Source: Camarhynchus parvulus
Lineage: Eukaryota > Chordata > Aves > Passeriformes > Thraupidae
Length of the DNA stretch: 64,000 nucleotides
NCBI RefSeq assembly: GCF_901933205.1
Contig: NC_044576.1
Location: forward strand, 11,379,024 to 11,443,023
Direction: 5' to 3'
The notes beneath the pieces are model-generated. The model had not been told where the DNA came from and did not search any database. It worked only from the letters and a program-made list of their open reading frames with translations. The translations under genes were made by a program, and so were the position numbers. This document shows, piece by piece, positions 25,401-40,400 of this stretch. Position 1 is the first letter of the stretch; each line of letters begins with the position of its first letter.

Positions 25401-28400
25401 ATCCAAATACTCTTTGGAATTACACTGACTACAAAGAGAGGAAATTTCATAACTTCACGAAAGGAAGAAATTTGCAAAGTTCTGTGCTGAATAGGGCGGG
25501 CACCTCTACTCCCTTTTAACTGCAAGATCTCATAGTGGAGGCACTTCACCTTTTAGATAATATTTTCCTAGATTTTAAAAATGAAATTGGCATGCCTATC
25601 AGCTCCCTGATGCCTACTATCTGTAGGCTGTGTGTGCAAATAAAAACAGTGGGTGGACATGCTGAGCCAATGTTAGAGAGCAGAGGAAATGTGAGTAGTA
25701 CTGCTGAATCAGTACATTTCAGTCTTTTGTGCTTTTCCAGGCTCCATGTAAAGCTAATCCTAAATAACCAGTGCAGTTCTTTATGCCTGTGAATCATCCA
25801 TTGAACCTCTGTATTCTGCTTCTTTAATTCTAGAAATCATATTAGTCATCTTAAACTGTCTTTTTGCATAACTTAGTATTCATGATCTAAGTCTCAGTAT
25901 TCATGCATCTAAGTCTTCTTGCATAACTCAGTATTCCTGATACATCACATTTAGCAACATTATAGGTTTGTTTGCAGGAAAGTCATTGGAGTTAAGAATG
26001 AAAACTTGATTTATATACACTGCTTTCTGTTCTATATTTAGAAAAAGGGGTTTCTTTTAAAAAAATCGACAACTGGGCAATTTTCTGAATTATTTGGTAA
26101 ACACTCAGTGTAGATTACTTCACATTACAGATTATTTGGTAAAAACATCTCAGCTGATGGTTTGGGGATCAGCTGCCAGACTGTCCCCGTGGTCAGAGCA
26201 ATGGAACGCTTGAGAAAGAGTGCAGCAGCTGTCAGCCGGTTGTGCAAGCTGAGCCCTTATCTTTTGGCACTTGGGGCACTCAGGTGGGTGAGCACGAGCA
26301 GGAACAAGCTGCAGCCGCGTTACGTAAGGCAGGTAATAACCCACAGGAACACTCAGACCCTCCCAGGGCAGCCTCTCCTTCTCCAGCTGGGCCAGGCTGC
26401 CCTGTGCCACAGTCTGCTGGGGAATGCCTTAAAGAACATCACCAAATTCTTCTGGAGAGCCTCAGAAGAAATGGAGTGTTGAGCTTCCCACTCCCAGTGT
26501 CTCCACTCTGCAGTTGGGGAATGGAACATGGAAACAGAGCCTTGCCAGGGTCATGCAGGAAATGCTTTGGGAATGAGAGCATCCTTCTGCACATCTGAGC
26601 TGCACAGCTGCCTGCTCCTGTGTATCTGCTGCACAGGGCAAGAACAGGCAATATGTTGGCAGCTAGGAACTCTAATCCAAAATATTCCCTTCCATCCTTT
26701 ACAGAATGCAAGTCGGCCCAAACGAATTTATTCAAATTGACCAGAGCAGACTAAAATAATTCATTGAGTTCTGGCCTGAGGTGAATGAACTGTATGAGAA
26801 AAACAGGCACTATGCCACACAAAGCCAGGAATTTCAGCACCACTGGGAGAATGTTTAATGTTACTGAAAAGAAAAGGAAATATTTGATCTATGATTTAGC
26901 ATTTTCATGCACAGACAAGAGGAAGAAGTAGTGTGGTGGATGTTCTTTTTACAGGCAGCCTCTTCCAAGTTCTTCAAAACCACAGCACAGTGAAGCTCCC
27001 AAGAGGTCTGAAGTGAACAGACCAGACAGCCCATAATGCCAGACAGGAGTGAGCTCAGAGGGAGCACTGCCACCCACTGAAAAGCTGCTGGGGCAATTCA
27101 AAACCTTACAGAACCCTCCTGGATCTGCCAGTTTGATTATGCCGGAGTTTCAGTGATGAGAAGACTTTTCTAGAAAATTGATGAGCTCAAAGATATTTTT
27201 TTTCAACTAGGTTGCCCCAGTCCAAAAATTATACACTTATTAAGCAGGCAAGCTGCTGAACTACTTCATAGCAAAGAATGTCCTTACCTTATTAAGTTGC
27301 TTATTGATTTTGTCCATTGACTTCTCTCTGAGCCAATAGTATCATGAAATTAAAGGGACTCAAATGGTTTTAAAGAGGTTTACATATGGAAGCAATTTAA
27401 GTGATAAATTGTCCCAATTGAATCTGAGGAATATTACTGATGGAGAACAGAGAAAGTTCACAGAAGCAAGTTGTAGCTTCCTCCCATTAATTGGGTAGTC
27501 CTTCAGATATCTGTATCCACTTAGCTGGTGATATCAGATGATTATTTCATTAGCTCAGATCTTTTTCCTGTCCAGATATTCCCAGTCATCTAACCTCCTT
27601 CAACAGGTGTAAAATGTGAAGCCTACCAGACTGGTTATTTGCCTGATTTTCTAAGAGTTATCTATTTCAATGTAGGGACTTTGGAAGTAGTTTCCTAACC
27701 AGTCAGGTAAGACTGAATTAAGGTGTAGTCCTCAGTGAGAAAGAAATCCAGAATGAGTCACAAGGGAAGAGAATCTAAACTGGAGGTATGAACAGGCAGA
27801 ATCCTAAACAAACTCTCATAATACTCCATGAAACACAAGCAGCTGATCCCTCTGCACAAGGCACTTTTTACTCTAATACAGACATATCCCTTCCTTATTT
27901 TTTAGTAAAGGAAAAAAAAATCTTATTTTTACCAGTAAAATGTTCCAAAAGTTTTTTTTTCCCCAGAAGTGTAGATTGAACATAAAATTTCATTTTAGAA
28001 AGTCCTTACTTTTTCATGAAATCAGACTATCAACAAGGATCTTCCCACAGAGCGTTCCAAGTGGGCACTAGATGAACAAACACTAACCCAGAAAGGCATT
28101 TCACTAGAATGAAAAAACCCAACCAAAGCAGCTCTATCATCCTGATAAGTGACTAGAAGCCAAGTTTCTCTCTGTTAGAAATAAAAGGGTACATCTAAAA
28201 GGATTATTAAATACTAAGGCAATAATCTTGACAGGACAGATTTAGTGTTTCAAATCAGCATCTATGCTCACTGCTCTGTCCTGTCAAACACCTAATCTAC
28301 CTCCACAGTCAAAGGTACACATTAAAGTCAGAATGAAATGGGTATAGCTGCAATGCCTTTCTTGTTATTACTGCCAGTACAGCACAGGGTGGTAATTTTG

Positions 28401-31400
28401 GTTCTTGATCAGGTTTAAATTCATACCTTATTTTATGTGCTATAATTTATATCACAAATGCTTAAAATGTTTTGATGACACAGGTCTTTGGCTCTTAGAA
28501 ACAACAAAGAAAAAACCAAAACATCCCTCACAGGTACTAGCTTTACTCTGAAAATAGGTGGTTTTTCTTGTACCTGGATAGAGCAAATTCATTTGGATGC
28601 TTACATATAAACTCTGTATTTTACCCTTTTTGATTACACATGTTTTAATTTTCAAAGAAAGCTTCACACTTCTCTAGAAATCCCTAGACAGAGCTGCCTG
28701 CAGAGGTCTGTACGTCTGGGTCACTACTTAGTACTTCACATCTAATTATTCAATAGCCTCTCCCAGACTGGTTGAAAGCCTTCATGCAAATCCAATATCC
28801 AATTAAATTATTCAAGGATGCAAATTCCTCCCTTCTACTCTTTTGTACAACACTGTCAGATTCTTGAAGTGAAATTACACTGTGTTTGAAGGGCAGACAA
28901 TAGTATATGGCAGTTTTCAGGGCCTGTATTTACTAAAAACTAAAAAAAAAACCAAAACCAACAAAAAAAGGAAACACCTAAGACAATAGATTTCATTTGA
29001 TTTGCTTAATAGCATTAGTAAAAACTACAAGCCGCACTCCATAAAAATGGCATTGAAAACTTTATAAGAGTTACAGGCTTTATTGAATCTAACCTTCAGT
29101 GAAAAAGGTTTCCAGAGCTAAGGTGGTCATTCAGAGGGATTTATCCACCTCCTGCACCTCGTGCAACGTCACACTATCTCCAAATCAGCCAAAGCTGGCC
29201 TATCATTATGGCACACTGCAGAACAATGTGGGTTAAGTCCTACATGCTTGAGAGTATTGATGATATCATGTACCATAGTGATCTTTAATCTACCTCTTCT
29301 TTATATCTGCAAGTGAAAATATTGAGCAGGCTTTTGCATCCAGGTAGGAAATTAAATTTAAAGGCCAAAATCAAAGAGATTGCTTACCCAGTAACACTTC
29401 TGCACCCCAATTATGAGCCTGATTAGCAAACATCTCTAATTTGACTTCCACCTGGGGTTTCACAAACTAAGTCAGGTTGGACCTGGACAGCAATAGCATG
29501 AAATCAGTAGGACCACACCTTTGCCAAACCAGTTGAAAGAAGAGATGCATCATGAGAAAAATGGTCCTTTTAAGAGACACCATTAGCTGGTAACACCTCT
29601 TCACTATTTCTGCATCCAATACTCAACAAAGGAATAATGGCTTCCCTCTGTGCTCTTGGTGGCCAAGAAACAAAACTGAGTCCCTAGTTTCAAATGAGGA
29701 TTCCTTAAGAGTAAGGGTGTTCTCTACATTGCTTTAAGGCAAACATGTCAGACAATTACAGCCAGCCTACACAGCTGGATCTTCAAGTTCTGGATGGATG
29801 CTGCAGCTTGCTCACCTCCTCCAGCACCTGGAGGGTTCATACCAGCAACAGTGCAATGCAACACCTGGAGTACTTCACCAGGGTGTTGCAACAGCAAGTA
29901 AAACTGGTCCTGTGTTATTTATATGCCTGCTAAGTGTTTGGCAAGAAGCTGTACAACACAGAGGGAATCATCTCTGACACTCTGCACACTCTGTTGGACT
30001 TCTTCAACATAGGCATAAAGAGACAGGGAAACAATAAACCAGGGGAGGCCAGTACTATGAGAGAAACTGAAATTGCATCTCCTCTTACCTCGACAGTGAA
30101 GAGCTCAGATGTCACAAATGTGCGTTCTTGTTTGATATCCAAAACCCTAGATCAAATAAGGGACAAATTAGAGATCACAACAATCCCCTGCCATTGCAAA
30201 ACAGTTCCTGAAAGTGTTTGGAAAGTAAATATCTTTCTTTCTTTCTGAATTAGACATAATTGTATGCTACAAAAGTGTTTTCAGACTGGAACAAAAATGA
30301 AGGAAATAAAAACTTTTCTGCAACATAACAAGAAAAAAATCCCTTTCATTAATTAATTACTTACAGACTTGGCTTCAGAGATGTCTGGAAACATTTCCCA
30401 ATCTTTAATAATCTTTGTGCTAATCTGTGATTATATTTCCCAGCTATTAGTGTGATTTACCTTGCTTCCTCCCGAGCCAAAATCTCCAGTAGCTTTGACA
30501 TGTCTCCTGGGCAGTCAGAAAGCACAAGGGAAAATCTGCACACTCTGTTATCCAGGGTCAGGGCACGAGCTATGCACTGTTGCAGCAAATGTAATTCCAG
30601 GTTTCCACTGCATATAACAACTGCCACTCTGAAAACAGACAGAAAAACAGGAGTTTTGATTAGCACTTGCCTGTGTAAAGGAACTATAAATCATAAAGAC
30701 TGTGCCAATATCAGCCTAAGGTCTGCTAGAACCTCCCCTCAATAAGTATTACAGATTAGAGGGCTCCTGCCTCAGTACCCATTGTGAGCAGGTAGGGGAG
30801 GCCTATAATTTGCCTGGATTACTTGGTCTGAAATGTTTTCATTTCTCATTTCCTGGAGATTTGAGATTTGTTAGGGATAATTAGCTGGACAACTGCAGGT
30901 CTAGGTTTCAAGTTTTAAGAATTTGACACAATTCTCACCTGGAAGTTCTAAGTTTCAGCCTCTTACTGATCAGACAAAATATATGTTCAAGGCTTTCTGT
31001 AACCATTGATTAAATTCAACACAACCCTGAAAAATGAGTGCAGAAATGTTTGAAGTGCAAGTGAAGAGCCACATGATTAGTCTATGAAAATCTCTCTCTG
31101 CAGAGTCAAACCCACCCTCTTTGCATTTTCCCTTTTATTTTAGCTGGACTGAAATGTGTTGCTGCTCTGTGTGCACCGGCAGCCTCTTCTGAAGAATTGT
31201 CTCAGCAGTATTCTAGTGTACAATCCTCTGCACTAGAAATCTTATTTTGTCTTGAGGGCATGTATGTTTAAATACATTCTGGACTATGACCTGAGCCAAG
31301 GCTCAATCCACTTAAGTGCTGAGTCCTCAAGCTGAGAGGCAAGGCAGCACTCGGCCACACGCTGAACACCAAGCACAAGGATAATCCCTCTGACTGTGTG

Positions 31401-34400
31401 GACAGTTCTCAGGACTGGGAGGCAGGTGCCACTGGGTCACTGCAGCAGGCAGCCTAGCTCCTGTCCCACCACAGACAGGGCTGGATTCCACAGGTGAAGT
31501 AAGAGGAGACAACAGGCTGACAAGGGCCGCACTGTCCTGGCAGGTGCAACAATGCCTCGTGGAGCTCTAACTGCCTTTCCCCAGGTATCTGAATTGAGGA
31601 AGGGGACAAGATGTGTCGGGGACAAGATGTGGGGACAAGATGTCTCAGGTCTCCAGGCTGGCATCTGTCTGGTTCAGCACAATCTTACCACCTGTGACCA
31701 GTCTAGTCAGTCTGAGCTTTCTGCCACCGATGAGCCCCTTGCCAGTTCAGGGGCAGGAGCTGCCTGGTCACCCACAGAACAAGGAGATTTTCACCATTTC
31801 CTAGGACCAGGGTGCTCAGTCCCATGTTTCTGCCACAGTTCCCTGTTCGCAGTAGCTGCTGTACCTTTTACCCTTCAACTCAGGCAGCTTCCCTGCCACC
31901 AGTGCTGCAAGCCCAATGGCCCCTTCTGCATCAACCGTGGCTCGCTCGTACTCCAGCAGCCTCAGCATTGAAATGAGGATGTCCTCCTCCCTGAAAGCAA
32001 GAGACTTGGGTCAAAACAAATCAAATCAAGAGCTCCCAAAAGCAGAAGATAACACATTTATGGGTAATTGGGTTCTTGCCAGCCACCCAGACACATGTGA
32101 TGCCAAGGTGGTGTTACAGAATGCTGTGCTGCTGCGGATGAATGTACATCTCAGACCCATTATTAACTGAAAGACAGGTTGGCTTTTTACTAGAAACATT
32201 ACTTAAATCTTAGTAGTAAGTATATTCCACAAATGTGGCCTTTTTGTGAAGATTTAGAAGAGGTTTGTCAAGGGCTGCCTTCAAGTGTCGTAGAACACAA
32301 AGACAAGTTTTACATCCAGAGCACGACCAGGTAGTGCTGGTAGGTGAAATTTTGGCCAAAGGGTGAGTTTGGACAACACTTTTAGTCATATCACTTAGTT
32401 TTAGGTAGTCCTGTGAGGAGCTGGGAGTTGGACTTGATAATCCTTCACGGATCTCTTCAAATTTGAGATATTCTGTGATTTCTATGGTTTGTGGGTCTGG
32501 GTTGAAAGTCTTCAGTGCCCCTCTTGGAAGGAAAGGTACCCCATCCCCACAGACCCCCAGTCTGCATGTTGCATTTTTCACATGCAACAACATGCATCCA
32601 GTATTATTCATTTCACGGCTTTTCTTCACCTACCTCACAGCAACAACTTTATCCACAAGCTTCCCAGTCAGCTGCAAAGAATTGCTGCCAAAGCAAGCTC
32701 CACTCACATCTGCAGATTTCAAAAGACAAAAATATGAAGTTGGCTGCTTTAGACATATTCGACATTTTTTTAGAGTCCTGGCTGGTTTGTGCCCTTAATG
32801 AGTGCAGCACACTGCTGTTACATGACCTTAAGTTGCTTGATTTTTTTCATGTGACAGAAATGTGTTTGGTAATGAAAGAAAAACTCTCACAAGAAATTTT
32901 GCCATTTTGGACCCCTTCAAGAAACTTCTGATACTTCATTGGCATTGTTGCAGTGTGAGAGTGACCCTGCAGCCCACTGCTTTTCACTGTTCAAGGATGA
33001 TTGAAGGAGAGGAGACCCAAGCATGGTACGGGGCTTGTTAGCTCCAGCAGGACAGATGGCTAAGAGTGCAGACACAGGCAGAGCTAGCCAAGAGAAATTA
33101 GAAGTTTCTTACAAAAGTCCCATTTAATCCAAAACTTCCAGGGATTTGAACATCAGGCAAAGAGAACGTTCTTAAATTGCTTGACAGATGAGGTTTTTTG
33201 AGCAAATGATAAGGAAACAACTCTACCATTTATAAACACTTTTGTTCTGAGAACAGTTTTGTGTCTAAATATTTAAGCACTGCATCATTTTCCTGCCTTT
33301 TCCACAAGGGCTTTCCCATTGACTTCACTGGTTTAGATGCTGTGTGTGAGCACAATGTTCAGATAAATACTCTCATATTTCTAAGTATTTATGTGCACTG
33401 GAAATAATATTTTACCCCATCAGGGTGTGGGGGAAAATGTGGCAGAAGTTGCTCTTACAGCTTGAACTAAATTCTGACACTTCAGAGAAATCCCTTAAAA
33501 TATGTTTGAACTGAAATAATAAGAAAATTATATAGTTGGAGAAATCTGTTACGACCTTTATTTTACCTCCAAAAGAATATTGCACTTCTCACCTCCATAG
33601 AAGTGATGATTGTTGCAGGCCTGGTCGTCATTTGGGTGGCCAGCTTTTAAGGACTGTTGCAATACTGGGAAACTTTCTGATTCAACTCCCTGAGGAAGAG
33701 AGAGGTTGTCACTTTTTTATTGAACCAGTTGTAACAGAAGTTGCTACCAAAGTAGACAGTCAAATCTACAGAAATTTCCTCTTCAAATTAACAATCAATT
33801 TCAAGTGTCAAAACAACCGTGCTACCACTAAACTTATTCCGTGGCTTACTTAGGACCAAATCTTTCCAGTAAGAACTTATTTCAAAACGCAGAACTGGAT
33901 TTTATTTGCTTAGGAAAAGTCTTCCCACACTTCTCTCTTAAATCCAGCCAAACAGCCAAGGGACGGGAACTTCCCTGGTTCTTACAGGGTCTTCTCTGAG
34001 GCAAAGCCCATGGGATCAGATAGTTCCTGTCCCCAGCGCAGGCAGTCTCTGTAAGTGTCACTAGATACCAGTGTCTTTTGTAAACAGCTGTGGTGAAAGC
34101 CACCCAAACACAATGCTTAATAGGTGAAAGGCAACTTACAATTACAGAAATATGTGGGTTGAGGTGTTTGAGTGCAGCAGCTGACCCTGCCAGCAAGCCA
34201 CAGTGGCCTCCTGCAGGGAAAATCACCGCGTCCAGCTTTGGCACCTGCTCGTACATCTCCAGCCCCACGGTCCCCAGGCCTGACAGGTACACAGCACTGT
34301 CCTCCCTGGGGGAAGGAAGGGCACACATCAGCAGAAGTCAGTGCAGGAATAACAATTCCATCTACTATTTTCAAGACATTGTTCAGCAGAAAAAGATAAA

Positions 34401-37400
34401 TGTGAGTAAATCAGCAGCACATGAGGGGAGGAGGTGATGCAGCAGGACGGTGCCGTCAGGTGGACTATAGCCTGCTCCTGCCTACTGGGAGAAAACCTGT
34501 GCTGTAGAAAAGCCCCTCAAAGAGTCTTCAGACTGAAGAGCACTTAACTCCCATTGTTATCAGGGGTTTACAGAACTGGCAGGGAGAAGTCATATTTCCA
34601 TTGCCATCACTTCCTTCAGCTTCATAAATTTTAGACATTGCAGTCTGAACTATAAGCAAAGCCTCAAAAAGAAATCCCCTCTTTACTTATCAGTGGATTT
34701 AGTGTTTGTGATGAATGGAAATTTTCATGAGATTTAAGCAGTGTGTTCAGCCTCACAAATATCAAAGACATTGCTAGAGTTGTCTTTCCACAGTCCATGG
34801 CCAATATCTGATACCTTTCCATTAAGCAAAGTATTTAGTCATGCCAAAATATTTACTGGTAAAATACTTTCAGGCAAATGTAGTATAAATAATAGGGACA
34901 AGCAGCATCAAAAAAATGAAGAAAACTCCACTATACAGTCATGACTGACTTGGATCTATTTCTAAAAGCTGGTTTGCATTTTATTTACAAGTTAGCAATG
35001 ATGTAAATGTAGAACTACATGTAAGAAAAGAAATATGAGCTCTCTGTACATTCTGCTTTTTCTGGCAAACAGAATTGCAGAGCAAATGGCTGTACTTGAT
35101 TTACTTGATCCAAGGATGTATGGGTACTAGGAAACTGTTTTTATTACTGTACCTGTTAGACAGGCACAGAGAGGCCCAGTGTAGTAGCACAGAATTCCTG
35201 CAAGGAGGAGACCAAGGCCCTCGAGAAGTTACCTCACAGAAAATTCTTCAGGGCAAGGGTCTATATAACTACATAAGAAAGGATAGAATTAACGAACATC
35301 CACTCCTGCAGCACAGCCAAAGACAAAGGCAAGAAATCGTAGTGGAATGAGTAACTGAATCCTTGTATTTACTGTCCTTATCAAGACACTGAAGGAGCTT
35401 TCTCCTCCTCCTTATATGTGACAAAATATATCACTGGCCTCCTGATCAGTTCTGGAGACTTATTGCCAAATAAGATTCAGATCCAAGTTTGTGGAGCTAC
35501 CCCTGCCATAGTTACATGGGGTACAAGGGGACCTGCAAAAGGGAATGAAAGCTTGGGATATTCACTGAAGGAATAAAGCCTCTCTAAAAACTGAAAACTG
35601 ACCAAATAAAACTGCTCTGAGCATGGAGAGCTGTTAACAATTTGAATCAGTATTTCAGATGACCATGTTTTCCTTGCTAACATCCAGTTGAAACATCAGT
35701 TCACTGATCAGCCATCAGCTTTTATAATAAAATGGGTAAATTTCTTTGCATTGTGATTGATAACTTCTGCTTTTTGAAAGTAAAAAATATATCATATGCT
35801 ATTGAAGCAAAATGAAGGAAGAGGGCAGATAAATCTAAAGATTGTAGACTGAAACAAGCATTTTTGAGCCAGAGCCAGAAACTTGGATATTTGCCTTCTG
35901 AAATGTGTGATACATCAGCAGTCAAAGATGGGCTGTCAGGCTTTAGTTTTCCAATGAAGTTTTGGTGTGGCAGCTAGAAGGCTCTGTTCCTATCTGTTCC
36001 AAGGACAGAACTCAGAGTCTGTTGGATAGAGTAACAGACTAACCAGATCAGAAATAATCAGGTTTGATCAGCATTTAGATATGGAGTTACACAAGAAAAA
36101 AAATGGGCTCTCAAGGATGGAAGGTGTGTTATTCAATCTGCAGCACCCTTTCCTCCCTCATTCACAAAGGAATGGTTCTCACAGAGGTACTGAGTTAGTT
36201 ATTGGCAATAGTCACATTGCATTTATAATGAGGTCCTGAGCCCCTGTAGTTAGTAAAAATTTCAGGACACCTAGGCAGCAATTAGGCAGACTAAATTATT
36301 GAATTCCAATTTGAAAAATCACATTTCCTTCCTGGGATTCCCCAGGAAGTTGCAACCGAGTAAAAAGTGTCCTCCATCTATTTGAATTCTTGCATGGTCA
36401 TTTTCATGACACAGAATTTTAATTGCAATGGGAAGAGCTGACAGTGACACACCCAGCTGCAGGCACAGCCCAGCCCAGTCACGTACCCAACCCTTCTGCT
36501 TCAGGAAGGGCAGAAGGAATTCCTGGGTGAGGAGACCCAGAGACCAAATTGCTTGGGATTGTATCCAAGCTAGAATTAAACTGAAATACAGTGACATTGT
36601 GGAAGTTCCATTCTAACACTTGGGAGCTCAGCTGGTATTTTACAAACAGCTTTGGCAAGTGACAAGAATGTGTGTCAGACCCACACTGGAGAACACTGGC
36701 TATCCATAAAGGTATACATTACACTGGTAAATCTCTCCAGATCTACATGTAACAAAATATTTTTCAGATATCCCATTATGAAAAGCCTCACAATTGAAGT
36801 GGGGGGGTTTCCTTTTTTTTTTTTAGTGAAAAATTGCATCTGTGAGGTTTTAATTAAATACAGTCACAGATTGAACAACTTGTTTCTTGTAACCTGAAAC
36901 CTGAATTAAATTAGGGTGCTTTAGTATTATTAATGGCAGTGTGTACATTTAGAGTTCCTCAGTGTTGGATGCTGAAGTTCTACACATGCATTGTCCCTGG
37001 AGCTTCATGAACCTGAAGATTATCTACCTTATGTAACTGAAATCATTATTTAGGGATGAGGGGAAGATTAAACATCAAATTACAATTAAATAATTTAGTT
37101 CTTTTGTGTGAACGTGATAGTTGATGCAAGTCAGCTGGAGGTTAACACATCAATTGAAAAATGGCTGACAGAAATTTGGAAATCACCAAGTTATGGAAAA
37201 CTGTGGTTTTCAAAGGAGCTTAAAAGTGTTTAAAATTCATTGGGATTCAGGGCACCTCATTCCCCATTGAAAATCCCAGTCTAGGACAAGACTGTGCCCA
37301 TGCTAGCAGACCAGGCCCATGAACCAGCCCTGTGTATCACTGGCTGCTGGCAGAGCTAGCAGAGGAATTGAACAGTACAGTTTGTAGTACTGCCTTCCCA

Positions 37401-40400
37401 ATACACCAGCTGGGAAAGAACTGAGGACTTCCTCTGTTCTGCTCATCCTGGGATCTCCTTCCCAGGCAACACCCCTCACCATTAGTGTGTCTGAGGCAGC
37501 AGTGCCTGGGAGCTGGAGGAGAACAGGCACTCCCTGCAGGAGATGCCATACAAACACCAGGAGAGGGATGAAGCCTGCACAGAAGCAGCAGTGGCAGGGG
37601 GACGATAACATTCCAGCTCAGGGTATCAGAGGGACCACTGTTAATGATTAACTCCTCTGCGCTTTTAGAAATCTTTCTTGAAGAAACGTTAAAAAAGGGG
37701 CAGGGCAGAGAGGGAATGCATAAGAGGCTATAGATTAAAGAGAAAAGGGAAAAGGTAGGAATTCTAAGTGTTTTTGCCTGTCTTATTTATGTTTTTGTTA
37801 AATCTGCTTTGTCCAGTGACCTCAAATAGTTCAAATTTAGATTTATGCTCATCCTTAGCTGCTTTAAACTTATGTGTGAAGTACACTCTTAATCACATTT
37901 TCAAGACATTATCAGTTTTGTTCCTCACACCAGATATGTGAAAATCTTTGAGCATTAACCTTCTCTTGCTCTACATTTTCCAACGGAACAATTTGCATCA
38001 AAGATTAACTTTTATCCACCTAACTTCAAACACAGAGACTAGAAATGAACACCAGCCTAAATGCTTTCTGACAGAGTTACTAAAGAATTAAACTATAGTC
38101 TCTATCATATAAGCTCATAGAAATCAGAGTTTGCCTAATTGAGGGGCAGAGAAGTGTGTTTCATTTTGGTCTCCATCCCCAACTGTTACAGAAAGATGTG
38201 ATTTGTGCCGGGGAACACATAACTGTCCATATTCCAGGCAAGAGGAGCACTTGCATGAGCGGTGATAACATTTTAATGAAACTGGTTGTTTTTGCAGAGT
38301 TGTGCAGGTATCTAATGAGCTGTCTCTAATGTGCCTGCTGTCACTCACTCTTCCAGGTAGAGGTAGCCATTCTCTTGTGCCAGCCTCCGCGCGTGCAGCT
38401 GGGAGTCCTTGGCCGTGGTGCCGTAGGAGATGACCATGGCGCCGTAGTCGCGGCACATCCTCACCCGGGCCGGGGCCGTGCTGGTGCACAGGATCACAAA
38501 CACGGGCACACGGAGCTCTGAGGCGTGGTGAGCAACAGCCATGGAGAAGTTGCTGTCTGAGGCCACGATCACCCCTTTTCTTTGCTGCTCCTGAAAACAG
38601 GGATGTTATTGCACATTAGACAGGGTCACATAGCTGTCCCATATGATCCTGGATCGTTCTAATGATCTGGCTTCCCTTTTTCCCTTTACTAGCAGATTGA
38701 ATTGTGATATTATGGTACACTGTATGCGTGGCTGGTGTGATCTCAGATTTACACACAAAGCTAAAACAGCACAAGATCAATCCCTGAGCCTGCACTCCTC
38801 TGGGTTCCATGGGAAAGAGCTGAAAAACTCCAGCTGATCACAGAAGAGCCGATAGCTGGTCCCTCAGAGCATATATCTCTGCTCTGCCTGTATGAAATTA
38901 TTTCATTTCTGCTTCCTTTTAAGAGAAGATTTCATTTATACTATTATGAAAGGCAGGAATAACCACTGCTCTGAGCTGCTGTCTCATGCCTATTTTAACA
39001 ATTATTACTGCAGAGACTCCTATGACAATGGCAATAATCTCCTATGACAAATGATAAACAAGCTATTCATGTAAGAAAACTGAAATTCATTACAAAATCA
39101 ATTGGTGATCTAGATCTTTGTCATCACTAATTGTAATTCAATTTCATCATTGCTCATCAGTTTGGTGGTTTCAACACATCAGAACTACAGTACACATAAA
39201 AACACTTGCATCTTAATGCCACAGGAAAATGCTGATGTTTCCATTTTGCAAGCTTTTGTTTCAAACATTAAGAATTCCACCAGCAGATCAGCCAATTGTA
39301 AATAAAGTAGTATTTTACATTCAGACCTATCTCTGTTCACATACTGTGTTCAGTACAATGATTCTAAAGACAAGAAACACTGTGATTCCATGGAGATTAG
39401 AGGTAAATTTATCTTCAACTCTGCTCCATTTTCATGAAGCAGAGCTACTCTACTCCTTTTTGAATGCTGACATTTTGCTATACCTGAGGCAATGACATCA
39501 GAAGGTAAAGTACACCTCGTTCCTTCACAGAGCCTGTGTACTGGAGGAACTCCTTCTTCAGGTAGATGTCCATTCCATACTGCTTGGATAGCCTAGAATA
39601 CTGGAGCAGATAAATAATATTATGTCAATATATCTACTACTAAGAAAAAACTTCCACACATCAGCAGCAGCCAGTTTAGGCATGAATTCTATTGCTATAT
39701 ATGAGCTCTAAAAAGCAAAATTCATCTTCTGGTTCTTCATTCAGAACAGAGTATTGTTACCTACCAGGTCCTTCTGCTTTATGGAAGTGATTTTCAAGCT
39801 CACAGCAGCGAAATATGGACCACATGCCATTAAGAACTCTGAAAATAGCACTTGCTTTGGATCTTACTGTTCAAACACAAGCATTAAAATAAATATTTTC
39901 AATTATCTCAAAACACACGCTTCCAGCACTTGCCAGAACTGGATATTGACTACCCAAAAAATACGTTCGTCATCTGATAGATACAAAGGTCATCAGAAAA
40001 TACCTTGAGCCCCATTATGGCTCTGCTATGGTTTCTGCCACTGACTCACTACTGAGTGTTGTCTATTTTGCATCCTAAGGCCAGTAGAATATTAGTAAAG
40101 ACATTTCTTACTCAAAGAAAAATTGAAACAATAAAAAACAATTTCCCAGGACTGCAAGTGCAAGCAGCAGCTGTTTGGAAAGGCTTAGTGTTTGGAACAG
40201 AAATGATGCCTGAGCTGAGGGGAATTAGCAAGCACATTACATGTGATGCAGTGCCCAAGTGCGTGATTTTTAAAAAAATTTAATGGCAAATATTTGTTAA
40301 GCTTTATAATAAGGCACTCCCAGCATGTATTAACATATTAATTTCCTATTACCATATTCATTAAATCCAGAGTTTTATACAAGGTAACTTGTGAAATAGA

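Larger units (their letters stand above)
22450..30088 (-). other. Intron 10 of the dehydratase-like gene
   Basis: No exon, RNA gene or intact mobile element is recognised in this 7.6-kb intron. It contains the small repeats listed separately at 25.07-25.12 and 25.87-25.94 kb. Open frames at 22.8, 24.1-24.5 and 26.2-26.7 kb show no domain. Confidence 0.6.

Noticed and set aside
33882..34328. 148-codon single-exon frame on the minus strand
   Set aside because: Only 34305-34140 is a real exon (exon 5 of the dehydratase-like gene). The rest of the frame is intron read-through past the gtaagt donor.
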